Source: Eutrigla gurnardus
Taxonomy: Eukaryota; Chordata; Actinopteri; Perciformes; Triglidae
Direction of reading: 5' to 3'
Assembly: GCA_963514095.1 (NCBI GenBank)
Contig: OY741268.1
Coordinates: 6,645,824-6,709,823 of the forward strand
Length of the DNA stretch: 64,000 bases
The notes under the pieces are model-generated. The model searched no databases. It had not been told where the DNA came from and saw only the letters and a program-made list of their open reading frames with translations. The position numbers were made by a program, and so were the translations under genes. This document shows, in pieces, positions 1 through 11,066 of the stretch (position 1 is its first letter; each line of letters opens with the position of its first letter).

Positions 1-112
1 TAAATCCTTTTGGCGATGCTCTTCCTTGATTGAATCCTAACTCATATTTGGATGATTTGTCCTGACTGTGTTTGAGGAAGGATCAGGAGTTCACCTGGGT
101 CAGTCGGGACAA

Positions 113-160
113 CATTACGCTACAAAACCAACGTTAGGCTTAGACAATAAAACCATGTAG
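113..160. repeat. Isolated 25-bp minisatellite units
   Basis: One to two diverged units containing AAAACCAACGTTAGG followed by TTAGAC. The same unit forms arrays near 13.24 kb (opposite strand) and 57.0 kb. It is probably part of an older dispersed repeat. Confidence 0.6.
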
Positions 161-1254
161 TTATGTTTCGGAGAGCACATCACTTCACGACTACACTTTG
201 GGACATACGGTGTCCAACGGCGGTCTGGCGGTTGAAAGCCACACCCCATAAGTAGTTGTTCTCAGCATTTATTACTACGTCTATGGCCCTGACGTTGCAA
301 ATTCACATGGACACGATTCATTTGCATGTCCTCCATGAAAACGGACTTTAATTTACTCAACATTGACATTATTTAAGTGCTGAGACATTTGTATCCCTGA
401 ACACAAAACCAATAGATAGCATTTGTGACTGTTCCATGAGACTGGGCTGCAGCATCGTAACAGGGAATGCAAAAAAAGTGAATGAACACAATACTCAGCG
501 ACATATTTAAAGTGTCAGACGAGGATTCGGCTACATCCTCTTCCTGCTGACAGTCCTGCGGGTATCGGTGCGCCCCTACATCACAGCTGTGGCCGATGTA
601 GTGTGTTGTTTGTGGCAACTGCGGTGAACGTTTCCCCCCCGCTGAGCTTGAAAGCAAGAGCTCTCTGGTCAGCGTCGCCTCTCATTACTTCCCATCTCTT
701 TACCTCCTCAGTGTGAGGCCGAGCCGTTCGGCGTTTACCAGAAGTATTTATTAAACCTGTTAGCTCTGTGCGGCGGGCGAGCGCAGCGGCTCCCCGTGGG
801 GCCGCTGTCTCAAAGAAACCCAGGATTAATGACACCTGTACATGCTCCAGGTCCAAAAACACTCCCCCTTCACATAGCAGCAGCGACTCTGATTACAACC
901 CGAGGCTCTGCACATTACTGCCGATAATTTGCGCCTGTAAACGCGAAACTGCTTCGGAAGTTCATCCGTTCTCAACATCGTGTTAATGGCTGCTGAGGGT
1001 AATGAGAGATGCACACCAGCTGAGACTGGATGGATGAAAAGGAAAGGCACAGTGAGAGACTGCAATGCAAAAAAAAATATTACCCTAACAAGTCATGTAG
1101 TCTCTGACTGAGTGAAGCGAGGAAGCAGAATGTGGAGGAGATTCATTCACCTGGGTTAATATTTGACTGGAGTATCGTACGTTTTCAACCTGGAGCTCTG
1201 GGTCATGCTGATACTAAAGTTGGTTGTTCTCAAATTGTCCCCTTTACAAAATAG
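161..1254. other. No gene or repeat recognised
   Basis: Mixed-composition DNA with a short GC-rich patch near 760-810. Several short open frames overlap on both strands, but none has a recognisable domain or splice context. Confidence 0.5.
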
Positions 1255-1420
1255 ATGGTGGTAAAGCCAAACAGAAGTGCCTGGAGCTGTCATTCTCCCT
1301 ACAGGCCATCAGAGGGCGACTGGTTGCTAAAAGCTTGCATGGAAGTCAATGAGAAGATGTAAAACATGACTTAATGGTCTCAATCACTAGAAAAGAAACA
1401 CTGAAATCAAAATTGATAGT
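1255..1420 (+). repeat. Dispersed repeat family R2, copy 1 (diverged)
   Basis: Contains GGCCATCAGAGGGCGACT followed by an AAGTCAATGAGAAGATG-type word. The same ordered words recur near 11.9 kb and 59.2 kb. It looks like an old interspersed element of unknown class. This copy is the most diverged of the three. Confidence 0.5.
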
Positions 1421-2483
1421 TCAAGACTCTGCTGTACTTCACCAAAACCAAACTATCTATGATATTTAGTGTTTTTGGATTTAACTCAAGCAAGGAAGAA
1501 TTCTGATTAGTTTAAAATATGAATATCTATATACTTTGTAAAACAAAGACAGCTGGCTTTGCATTCTCTCACCCGTCTTGGCAGAGACGCCTTGACAATA
1601 ACTGACTTGTCATTTGTTTGCGTGTGCGATGTGAACATCCGCCCTCCACCATCACAGAGGGAACATCAAAGCGACACCGCCGGGCTGCCACGCCAGCGAA
1701 ACGGGGAGGCGGGTCGCGAGGTTGCCACCGTCTCGTTTTATCGGGCAAACAATCACCTTCACCAGCAGGTCGGACCGCCTCACTCTCCTGCTTTCCTTGT
1801 TTTGCTGCGCTGCTTTATTGGGTTTTTTCGTACATGCGTTTGTTTTTGATGCGTGGAGGTTGGATGTGTGTGGCAGGGGGGCGTGGTTGGATGTTAACAC
1901 GGTTCAAAACACGATTCCGCCGGTCTCTGAAAACGATTAGATTCATTGTTGACATATCTGCCTGTTCAGAAACCACACAGTATTCCCCTGCACATACATC
2001 AACCATCATTCAACCCTCCCAGTGACAGAGATTTAGAGTTCACGGGTACGCCGTCTTCCTCTGGTGATTTAACGCCCGCGCTCACTGCTCTGATTGATTA
2101 TATACAGGCCCACCATGGAGGTCCACATAGACTCTCCTTCCTCTTCCCATTGCCACGCTTCGCTGTTTCACCATAAACAAGTCTTTTTCCCCCCGGCTGC
2201 CCGGTCGCTGGACTCCCAGGTGGCCACTGTGTTATGCTGTCTAAGCTAAAGACACAGGAGCGAGGCCAGAGTCATTGAGCATCAGTTTAACCTCGACGCT
2301 TTGGCACCAATTAACCCCAGAAGAACAAAAGCAACCTCTGGTGACCCATGATGACCTTTGGTGACCTCTGGCATTGTTGTTGGCTGCAGCTCCGACCCAG
2401 GTCTGCTTGTAAATGTGTGTGTGCGTGTTTACATGTTTTGCTTATTTCCTCTCCCAAAAAATGTGATAATAAAATAAACTACA
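1421..2483. other. No gene or repeat recognised
   Basis: Unique-looking DNA. A moderately CpG-containing patch lies at 1640-1790. Overlapping short open frames there have no family resemblance I can see. Confidence 0.45.
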
Positions 2484-3067
2484 TTGCCAAAAGTACGTGG
2501 ACAGCCAGCCATTTCAACCATATGTCATTCTGAGGCCACAATGCTCTCAGTGCCGGTTCAGACTGTAGGATATGTCTGTCGGTGCGATGATGTCAGATTA
2601 GACGATAGAGTCGGTCCCCGATCAATCAAAGCTGCTTGTGGGTGATGTCATCACTACTCACCGGCTTGCTTAAGTACCTCTGCTTTTCCTCTCCAGGCTG
2701 TGAAACATGTGCAAGGCCAAGAGAAAGATCAAACATGCCAGACTTTCTGTCTGCTGTGACACATTACAGGGTATGAAACCATCGATTGTCATCCACAACA
2801 CTCATTAGTGTTCTGATGTGAGCCGACACGGCCATTGGGCTCGAATCAGACATCAGGGAGTCTGAATCATACATAACAGCCTCCACTGTTCCGGTTTCAG
2901 GTCTTTCCCGGCAGTTGTTGAACCTGCTGAAGGGATTTGATTCAATTCAGACACAAGAGCACCAGTGTGCTGGTGATCCTGGCTGGCTCACAGTGGACAC
3001 TCCAGTTACTTCCAAAGGTGTTGGACAGGGTTGAGGTCAGACCAGTCAAGCTATTCCCCACCAACCG
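2484..3067. mobile_element. Degraded Tc1-like transposon relic
   Basis: The left part starts with CATTGCCAAAAGTACGTGG, a terminal-repeat style shared with the Tc1 fragment at 28.9 kb (TTGCCAAAAGTATTGG). Near 3018-3056 the words AAAGGTGTTGGACAGGGTTG and CCAGTCAAGCT are the antisense of the conserved transposase C-terminal region (the SPDLNPIEH neighbourhood), which reads AAAGGTGTTCTATCGGGTTG in the 28.9 kb copy. No open frame survives. The segment between may be internal element DNA or a later insertion. Confidence 0.6.
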
Positions 3068-4132
3068 GACTGTTAGACCTAGCGTTGCCGCTGTTCACCA
3101 GCCCGCTGCTCATTTTCTGTAACCAGTGTAACGCATGCCACAATTATCAAGCTAGCTAGCTAATTAGTGCACAGCTGGCTAGTTTGCTAGCTTGCTAATT
3201 CAACTGCTTTCATCTGCCACCTTACAGTAAATGAGGCGAACAAAGTTGTCAGCCATCTGACAATATCACTGGATGAAACATAACGTTGTTAAATGTTACT
3301 CATGTAGTCCGTCACTCGCCATCAGAAGTCAGTCTGTGTTGGACGGAAGTGGGCCTACGATGCCTACAGTAAAAACGTCTGCCTTGAACAGCCTGATACT
3401 TTGAATGGGGATGTCCCTTCTACTTCTACTTTATTTCTATGAGACAAACTGTTGACACAAAATTGATGAACACTGATGTCTACAATAGTATATCATATGG
3501 ACAATATATCCCAGGAGGATATATTTATTTAGCATAAAATGCAGGTTAAAGAGGTTTATTAGATGTCTCTCTGTCTGTAGACGTCAAGTTTAATTTCAGG
3601 TTGTTTGGGTGGAAAAGTGAAAGTTTAGTAGATGGCTAGTCTTCATCGTTATTCATAGTCTTATGTATTTTTAATGCAGTTTTTTAAAAAAAATACAAAC
3701 TATACTTAGCCTTATGAATCTCATTGTATAGGAGATTAAAAAAGACGTATAGTGCTCAGTGGAATGGACAGAGTTGACCACATACTCGGCCATGTTGTGT
3801 ACTTCTGCAGCCCTTTGTTTGAAAGTGCAACAAATGCAGAAATTGAAAACACAATCAGATCTGGACTTTGGAAGAAGATATGTTTTTCAGTTAAAACCAC
3901 TCTATGGTTTTAAAAAACATATTTGCAATTCCCCATTATATGAATGTATGTGTATCATACAAACACAGTATGTGTGTACGTCTGTAAGAATAGAGAGCTT
4001 TTTGTTCTTGAGGCTATCTGTCAGACTACAAACACTTCCTGCTCCCTGGAGGAACACCTGAACCCCCAATTCTCCACCACCACCACCACCACATCAACCC
4101 CCAGGAGAGCTGCTGTCACACACACTGACAGC

Positions 4133-4135
<3 letters not shown>
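3068..4135. other. No gene recognised; AT-rich with GCTAGC-type words
   Basis: A patch at 3149-3205 is rich in overlapping TAGC/GCTA words. The rest is AT-rich unique-looking sequence, and the short frames have no recognisable protein. Confidence 0.5.

Positions 4136-4196
<61 letters not shown>
4136..4196. repeat. (GT)n microsatellite, about 30 units
   Basis: An uninterrupted GT dinucleotide run, preceded by an interrupted CAC/ACA stretch at 4073-4128. The Cys-Val open frames across it are artefacts of the repeat. Confidence 0.97.
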
Positions 4197-4197
<1 letters not shown>

Positions 4198-4556
4198 CAG
4201 CAGGTGTCTCTGCATGCAAAGCATCCTGCTGCCTTCACATTCACTTTCAAGTCCGCTGCAGTGACAGAAAAAGCATTGAAACGCTAACATATATAAATAT
4301 TCCAGAGAGAAGGATAGAGGAGATAAAACATCTGTTGGAGCATGTTTCAGTTGCTGCTCCTCCTCTCAATTAGTCACCGTGCATTTCTCTTCATGTTTCT
4401 GATTTGAAAGGAAAACATATTGATCAGATAGAGTTTTTGACAGAATTCATCACGGATCCGTCTGCACATGAATCCCTTTACTTTAATAACGCAGCGCTCA
4501 TCGCTCACTAATAACATGCAGTTAATGTGCCTGTAAAAATCAATGTGTATTTCTAA

Positions 4557-4580
4557 ACACACACACACACACACACACAC
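4557..4580. repeat. (CA)n microsatellite, 12 units
   Basis: A short uninterrupted CA run within AT-rich DNA. Confidence 0.95.
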
Positions 4581-4899
4581 TGATTTCCTATTAATGCAGT
4601 CCTTAATTTAAAAGGCTTTTCTAAATCTTTAAATGTAGTGTTTTGGCACTAAAACAGTTTGGTTTACCCTTGATTTATTATTAAATTAAAGTGCACTAGT
4701 TTGCTTCTAAAGCACTTTATAGACATACTGATTTATTACTCAAATGCATAGATGTCTTCTAAAAATACTTTTTAAAGAACATATTGGTTTACTACTGACA
4801 GGAATAATTTATTAATTAAATCCACTGCTGTTCTTTCAGAAAAATGAAACACACAGACTGTGTCTCAAATTGTTTATTACCGTGGTGATATCTAATTCA
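4581..4899. other. No feature recognised; AT-rich
   Basis: AT-rich sequence with several AAAGCACTTTATAGA-like words and no usable open frame. Confidence 0.5.
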
Positions 4900-4903
4900 T
4901 TAA

Positions 4904-5348
4904 AGCTGCACTAATTCATATTTTGCTCAACAATTAATCACATTACTAGGTGTAATGTCAAAGGAAATGCTCGCAGTGATGAAACCTCAGACAATGTTTT
5001 CTGTCTCTGCAGCTCAACAGAGGTTTCTAGCTCCTAGTTTTTGTTTTTGCAGCACATGTGTTGTCCGGTAAAGTCTTGGTGTCCACTAAAACAAACAGCA
5101 GACAGACGTTAGTTAGAGACTAGCTGGTGAACACAATGAAGTATTTATCAGTGAAAGAGATGGATCTTCCCCTCAGGAGTTGGTGGAGGAGAACAAAAAC
5201 GGAGCTAAAAGAGAGAATATTGGACACAAACACAAAGACTCATAGATTAAACATTATGTTGATGTGTGTGCGCTTGAATATGTCAGATGTTGTCTTTACA
5301 TCTTGAACTGCTGCCCCCAAGTGGCCACAAATACAAATTAATGCAGCT
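4904..5348. mobile_element. TTAA-flanked miniature element (family T1)
   Basis: About 445 bp with terminal inverted repeats. The left end reads AGCTGCACTAATTCATATTT and the right end, reverse-complemented, reads AGCTGCATTAATTTGTATTT. TTAA occurs directly outside both ends (4900-4903 and 5349-5352), the duplication expected for piggyBac or Kolobok-type transposases. There is no coding capacity, so it must rely on a transposase elsewhere. The superfamily is inferred only from the TTAA duplication. Confidence 0.75.
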
Positions 5349-5376
5349 TTAAGAGCAGACTGTCCTCCTCGAGAAA

Positions 5377-5736
5377 ACGACCACATAGGTCGTGTGTCAA
5401 GCACCGAATTACGACCATATGTTACGTTTCAAAATAGCGCGCCCTCTAGCGGACAAGTAAATATCGACACTCTGGTGTCTCAGACGATCGCCCCCCGTCA
5501 ATCATCGGCAGAGACCCCCCACACACGTCGACCTAAACCTACCACCCCCCCCCCCCCCCCCTACCCCCCCCCCGCGCGTGCGCGGACGATTGCCCCTCGT
5601 CAATCATCGGCAGAGACCCCCTCCACACGTCGACCTAACCCTAACCTTAACCACTACTATCGTTGCGGAAGAATCTCCGCAATACGCTCCCAGAGGTCGT
5701 ATATTTGAGGACGTGACACACGACCTATTTGGTCGT
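5377..5736. mobile_element. Inverted-repeat element with internal duplication and poly-C
   Basis: The left end reads ACGACCACATAGGTCGTGTG and the right end mirrors it (CACACGACCTATTTGGTCGT). Each terminal repeat is itself a small palindrome (ACGACC...GGTCGT). Inside, a segment of about 55 bp is repeated directly (5483-5533 and 5583-5633, sharing CGTCAATCATCGGCAGAGAC) around a homopolymeric C tract and CG-rich words. No target duplication was established and the superfamily is unknown. The open frames here are low-complexity artefacts. Confidence 0.65.
5550..5578. repeat. Poly-C tract
   Basis: Long C homopolymer runs separated by TA, ending in an alternating CGCGCGTGCGCG word, between the two direct repeats of the enclosing element. 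Confidence 0.9.
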
Positions 5737-5957
5737 ATGAGTTGGAGGGCTTGTTGTTTAAGAGATAATTCTCTAGTTTGTGCGTTAACTATGAAAACCA
5801 AAATGATATCTCATGGAGGACCCATAGTTTTCACGACAACACGATTATTGCCACCATGTCTTTGTGTTGGCTGTGTTTGTATCGGTAAAGTTGTTGTGAA
5901 ACGAATATAGTGACGTTTGCATAATTGACTGGATAGTTAAGTTGGAATGCGTATTAC

Positions 5958-6152
5958 TAGTGATGTCCAAATGAAGCTTCGTGAAGCATTTTCTTTATTT
6001 TCTGAGCCCAAAAGATGGCGCTCTCTGTTCAACAAAGGGTTGAAAGCAATGGAAATATATCGGCCTTCAACCCTTTGTTGAACAGAGAGCGCCATCTATT
6101 GGGCTCATAAAATAAAGAAAATGCTTCACGAAGCTTCATTTGGACATCACTA
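5958..6152. mobile_element. hAT-type hairpin miniature element, copy 1
   Basis: A 195-bp near-perfect palindrome. It starts TAGTGATGTCCAAATGAAGC, ends with the reverse complement, and has only a short unpaired centre near GGAAATATATCGGCC. The arms contain GATGGCGCTCTCTGTTCAAC and its complement. Flanks are GTATTAC on the left and GTATTTAC on the right, i.e. an 8-bp duplication with one base lost. TAGTG ends and 8-bp duplications are hallmarks of hAT transposons. Related copies lie at 41.74 and 63.26 kb. Confidence 0.85.
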
Positions 6153-6160
6153 GTATTTAC

Positions 6161-7985
6161 TCCAACATAAGTTAAATGACAAAAAGCAAACTTAATGTTA
6201 CTCATATTAGAGAGAGCACAGTTCGAGATGCAGCCTGTTTTTGTATTCTTAACACTTTGTGTTCACACTGATCCAGTTGTGAAACTCTTTTCTGCTCTTA
6301 ACGTGAAAAAAAAACCCAAAAAAAAAACCAATGTCTTTTTTTTGCCTTCTCAGTCAGTGCAGTTTAATGAAAAGCTTCAGTTTGTTCAAATACACAATGG
6401 AAATATTTTATTCAATGTTTTCCCTTTGACTCTCCTCTTCAGTCTGACTCTCAGTGACATTTTGAGTCTCTCTCTCTCCCATATGTCCACTAATATTTAG
6501 TCTGGAACAAGTCTATGTCTCTCATCTTATCACTGTTTTTAATGTTTGGGACATTTGCATTGATTGTTTCATTCAAGTCACATAAATAAAAATATTAACC
6601 TATTTACAGCCAAATGAAATGATGAAAAAACGGAATAAGGGTAACATCACCACAATATCACACACCGCTGAAAGTTTGACACTCATCAACTGTAAAATAC
6701 CACTTTTAAACAGGAAATAATCATTTAACAGCTTTAAAAATTGGGGCAGTGGGTGAGAAAATGGTAAAAGTGTCTTAAATCGTTTTAAAACAATATTTTG
6801 TAATCATTTACTTTAATCACTGCAAACGTTTAAAGTACAAAAGCGAGTGAAACAGGAGAGCAGCAGACTTGTTCTATATGAAATCATGTGATGAAGTTTG
6901 GAGTGGTTTGCAGTTTTTTGGTTGTGTATTATACCGAGTCTTCAGCTGAGCATGAAACAAGCCAACTTTATAAATATTATACATTTTAGTTGTTGTTGCA
7001 GTTGTTTTTTATCAATGTTATGGAATCAACACTGCTATAGACATATTGTATGAATATAAATGGTCTTTGCTGTTTTTAACCGATGACGTTTTCTGAGTGG
7101 GCAGACTGGACTCTGTGTTTTCTGTTTCTTTACTCCATCGTAAAAAACTGATTCTACACAGAATGTGACACAAACCAAATGGTTAAACAGTGATGTTGGT
7201 TTTCACACTAAAACTCCAAACAGGAAGCTCAGAGCAGCAGTTTTCCTTGTGATCGTGATGTATCTTGAGATTATGGTTTGATTTCTCAGGATATGAGACA
7301 ATTCGCCTTAAATACAACATGAGCAGCACATAAACACAATTATTGACCTCATGAAAAGAAAATAAAGTCATGACCACAACTAACAATGTGTTAACTCAAT
7401 GACAACGTTTACTGTTTTTTCAGATAAATCAGTCAGAAAAAGAAAGAAAGATCACATATTTTCATTATAATTATGAGATTATGTCATCATCAGAAAATAA
7501 TATTTTAACAACACAGCTCCATTTATCTCAAGTCAATATTATTATACAAAACCATTTGTTCAATTTAATGGTTTAAAATGTTAAGATAGAAATACAGGAG
7601 CTCTACAAAAACAGGATTTTATGGAGCTCCAAAAGTACCTCAAGTTGATATTTTAAAAACTTCCATGAAAATTAATTTGAGAACCAAATGTAATCAATTT
7701 AAAATCATTAGATAATTTTGCGATATTGACATAAAACTACATTTTTATGTCAGCGCAATGGTTTTAAAACAAAAAAGAGTGCAACGGATAAAATATTAGC
7801 CTGTAAAAGTAAAATATAAAAAAGTCATAGTTAAAAGAAAAACGCGTCATTGTCAGCTGAGATAATGACTATTATTTTAAGGATATGGTGTATCCAAAAA
7901 GTTAGATAATTGATTTGTGATTGTAAGAAAAAAATGTGACTCATTGTGAGATCATTTTGTTGTGTTCTCTAAAAAAACAAAATAG
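6161..7985. other. AT-rich, no coding feature
   Basis: Strongly AT-rich with many A/T homopolymers and no protein-like frame. It could be the upstream part of the 3'-UTR-like stretch that follows, but I see no boundary that proves this. Confidence 0.5.
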
Positions 7986-8650
7986 ACCATGTTGGCTCCG
8001 AGCCTCCGTAAGAAGGATGGATTTCGAAATATTTCTAGTTTGTTTTTTTTGTTAACTAGAAGAAGAAAACAGCAGGACAGAGCTGCCGAATCACTTTTGT
8101 CTTTACGGAAAAGTCCACGTTAGTAGCCTAATTGTTGGTCGGTTATATTTATATAGGAACAATGCTCGTGATGCCTTGTTTTTTGTACAGTTTTATGTAC
8201 ATGCAAGTGTAGGGTTTTAAAAAAAGAAGATTAAAAAAAGATATATATATTCAAACAACGTGAAGGAACTCTGACCCTGTAGGATTATAGTGTCTAAAGT
8301 AACGTAGGCTCTATTAAATGTAGGAGTGATGGCTCAGAGCGGAGGACGACGTCTCTCCTCCAATCATCCACTGGCTTTACCGCTTTCCTTTAAGTTCTCT
8401 CATGTTGGTCCCAAGACAAACTGTACATTTCTTGCTTTTCATTGTTTTGTTCTTTTAATTCCCTTGGAGAAAGTTGGGTGATGTGTTTGTTTTGAGCCTC
8501 ATCTTTTCTCTTTTGATCAGCATACGCATGTTTGAAAAAAAAAAATGTGGTCTTTTATTTTTGCTGAGCAAATCAAAGAAATTATATCTTGTAATTACTC
8601 CTTCCTTATAGCTTTACAATAAAATACATTCAGTCAAAGGTAGATGTTGG
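7986..8650 (+). other. Possible 3' UTR end of an unidentified host gene
   Basis: AT-rich, microsatellite-free sequence with UTR-like words such as TGTACAGTTTTATGTACATG. It terminates in a consensus AATAAA at 8618-8623 and a GT-rich downstream stretch (TGTTGGCTGTCTTTGTTTG at 8645-8663), the normal arrangement of a vertebrate cleavage/polyadenylation site. No coding exon was found upstream in the window, so the gene is not identified. This is an inference from the signal layout. Confidence 0.3.
8618..8623 (+). promoter_or_regulatory. Candidate poly(A) signal AATAAA
   Basis: Exact AATAAA followed within about 25 bases by a GT-rich element on the same strand. Confidence 0.4.
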
Positions 8651-8871
8651 CTGTCTTTGTTTGTTTTCCAGGTTTGAGTGGGGAACATACGTTTTTAGTC
8701 CATTTACCTGTGTATGTCACCTTCTGCCAAAGATTTCAAAGGTGTTATTGGCTCAGACATCAAGTAAATCAGTTCAAATATGGCTGCTGACTCATCAGGA
8801 GCAGTTCACTTAGAAAAAGGGAGAACATTTTACCTGAAAAGAAAGTACTTTTCTGTGTTATTATGCCTAAG

Positions 8872-8873
<2 letters not shown>

Positions 8874-8930
<57 letters not shown>

Positions 8931-8931
8931 T
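8874..8931. repeat. (TAA)n microsatellite, about 19 units
   Basis: An uninterrupted AAT/TAA trinucleotide run. A second locus of the same motif is at 28.61 kb. Confidence 0.97.
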
Positions 8932-9149
8932 GTTCACGTAAGATTCAGTGGTAGAGATCTTTTGGCCGATCCAACTTCGCAACAACTGACCTGTCGATGG
9001 CGCTACATAAAGATCTCAAACTTGGGGGAAAAGGATCACCAACGTAACCAGGAACCAGACCCCTGAAGGACCCCTGGCCTTGGTGAGGTACTCATTTTAA
9101 CCCAAACCATGACATTTCCCAAAACGTAATTCGTTGTATTTGTGTTTAA

Positions 9150-9330
9150 GACCAATTCAATTCAATTCAATTTTATTTATAGTGTCAAATCACAACAGAA
9201 GTCATCTCAGGACACTTAACACATTGAGCAGGACTAGAATACGCTCAAAATTTCAAGAGTCAACACAATTTCAAAGTCCCAACATCACCCAGGGGCAAGC
9301 GTTACAGCGACAGTGGCGAGAGTGGCGACC
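9150..9330. repeat. Retroposon 3'-end-like repeat with AATTC start
   Basis: Starts with tandem AATTC units and TTTTATTTATAGTG, then words such as CAAATCACAACAGAAGTCAT and GGCAAGCG...CGACAGTGGCGAG. This arrangement is widespread in fish genomes as the tail portion of a LINE or SINE. The class is not settled from sequence alone. Confidence 0.5.
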
Positions 9331-9605
9331 ATAAAGCAGGGTATGCTTTAGGGTGTGGCTACTTTGTGATTGACAAGTTGCTACTTTGGCGTTGCTATTG
9401 CAGCTTCGCTACCAAGCTTAACAATGCAGTTAGCTTCTAAGACAACTTCAACATTTTGCTGTATAGTTGACCTTGAATTATGAATCTAACTAACAGCTTC
9501 ACACCAGAATCCAGATGGATCAAGATCCAGTAAGGTTGCCACTCCACTGCTTGTGTTGGTCAGATCCATCCGTCACTCCTCCGCAGTCCAAATATGGTCA
9601 CTCCT
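9331..9605 (-). repeat. Dispersed repeat family R3, copy 1
   Basis: The segment 9494-9605 (ACCAGAATCCAGATGGATCA through CAGTCCAAATATGG) is the reverse complement of 63491-63609, with clear identity over about 110 bp. The class of the element is unknown. The two copies lie 54 kb apart in opposite orientation. Confidence 0.7.
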
Positions 9606-10415
9606 CTTAACTGGTTACAAAAAATTATTCAATCCAAGATGGAGACAGACAAAATGATGAACTTGAATGTGAAACTAGTGGGCGAAAGCTTCAGCACAGA
9701 ACGTTTAGTTCTTAATGTAAAATGTTCTTCTGGTCACAACTCTTTGACCTTGAGGTCAATTTAGAGACTGAAAGTGATGAACCACTAATTTACGAGGCAG
9801 AACATCCATACAGAAAGAAGTAATTCGAAACAAGGTTGAGATATTTTATTAAATATACTGAGAATAACATTTGGTCATGTCTTCAACTTTAACCTGAGGT
9901 TGTTTAAATCCTCCTGAGGACACGACCTATGTGTCCTCACTGGAGGAGCATCATCTTTCAGTTATCTGTGAACTGTCTCCCTCCTCCTCCTCCTCCTCCC
10001 AACCTTCGCCCAAAACATTTCCGCCTGACGGTCTTTTCAGTGCCACGTCTCCTGATGTTCCTAAGGAGCCGTTAACGCCTCACCTCGTCTTCTCCTCCGC
10101 CGTTATTGGATTCCACTTCAGGAAATTGACTCGTGAATCCTCAAGTTGTGTGTCGTGCCCTAAAGCGAGACGCCACCCAATCACATTTCAATAAAAACAA
10201 ACCCTCCATGCCACTGCACGAGGAATATCAAAACGCACTCGGAGGAAGGCGCTTATGACACTGTGCTTATAGCACTGTTGCATCGTATTACAGCAGTAAA
10301 TTGAAATTCGGGGCAGAATGATTAAATTCATAGGCACACAATATTTCTGGGAACAACAAAAAGAAAATATTATCACAGCTTGTCTTGAAGAAGATGACAC
10401 AGTTGCAGCAGGTTG
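9606..10415. other. No gene recognised
   Basis: Unique-looking DNA. A short serine-rich open frame at 9931-10194 is driven by a TCC-repeat patch and has no recognisable domain. A small inverted repeat, GAGGACACGACCTATGTGTCCTC, lies at 9916-9938. Confidence 0.45.
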
Positions 10416-11066
10416 CTTTCCTCTGCCTGCTTTTCCCCAAAGCTTTCATCACTTTACCCTATTTCTCGTCTTCTGTTTTTTTTTATTTAGGCTGTTTGTC
10501 TTCTCACTCTTCTCCCTCTCTTTTCATTTAGTCCTACCCTGACTCGAGTCCTTCCTCCTTCAAGCTATCCCTCTCTTCCTTCCTCCTCCTATTTTTTCTG
10601 TCTTGTTTCCTCCCCTCATCCCAACTTCTTCCTCCTCCTCACCATCACTTCTTCCTCTCTAACCCTGTCATTCCATCCTGTCTCATTCTCCATTTTTTTT
10701 CTTTTTTTCATCTAACTTACTTTATCACTCAGTCCTATCGTACCCTTTCCTTTCCTTTGACATTTCCTTCCATCCTTTCTCTTCAACTCCTTCTCATCCA
10801 TCACTTTCCTTTCCTATCTCTTCCCTCTTCCCTGGTCTTCTTCTTTTTTTCTTCCCTTTCCTGTTTTTGTATTCTAGCCTGTCTCCTCCTCTCCTTTGCT
10901 GTTTTTCACACATCCTCTTACTTGAATCTTAACTCCTCCTTCCTTCCCTCTCTTCAGCAGCACTTGTTCCCTTACTTGCCTCCTGCCTCTGTTCTTCTCT
11001 TCTCCCATCCTTCTGTCTTATTCTCCTTCCGTGTCTGCCTTCCCTCTCCTCCTCCTCCTCCTCCTC
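10416..11066. repeat. Pyrimidine-rich tract, 650 bp
   Basis: The plus strand is overwhelmingly C and T (TTCC, CTCC, TCTT words) with few purines. This explains the stop-free hydrophobic/serine frames. It is a low-complexity tract with homopurine-homopyrimidine character, not a gene. Confidence 0.85.
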
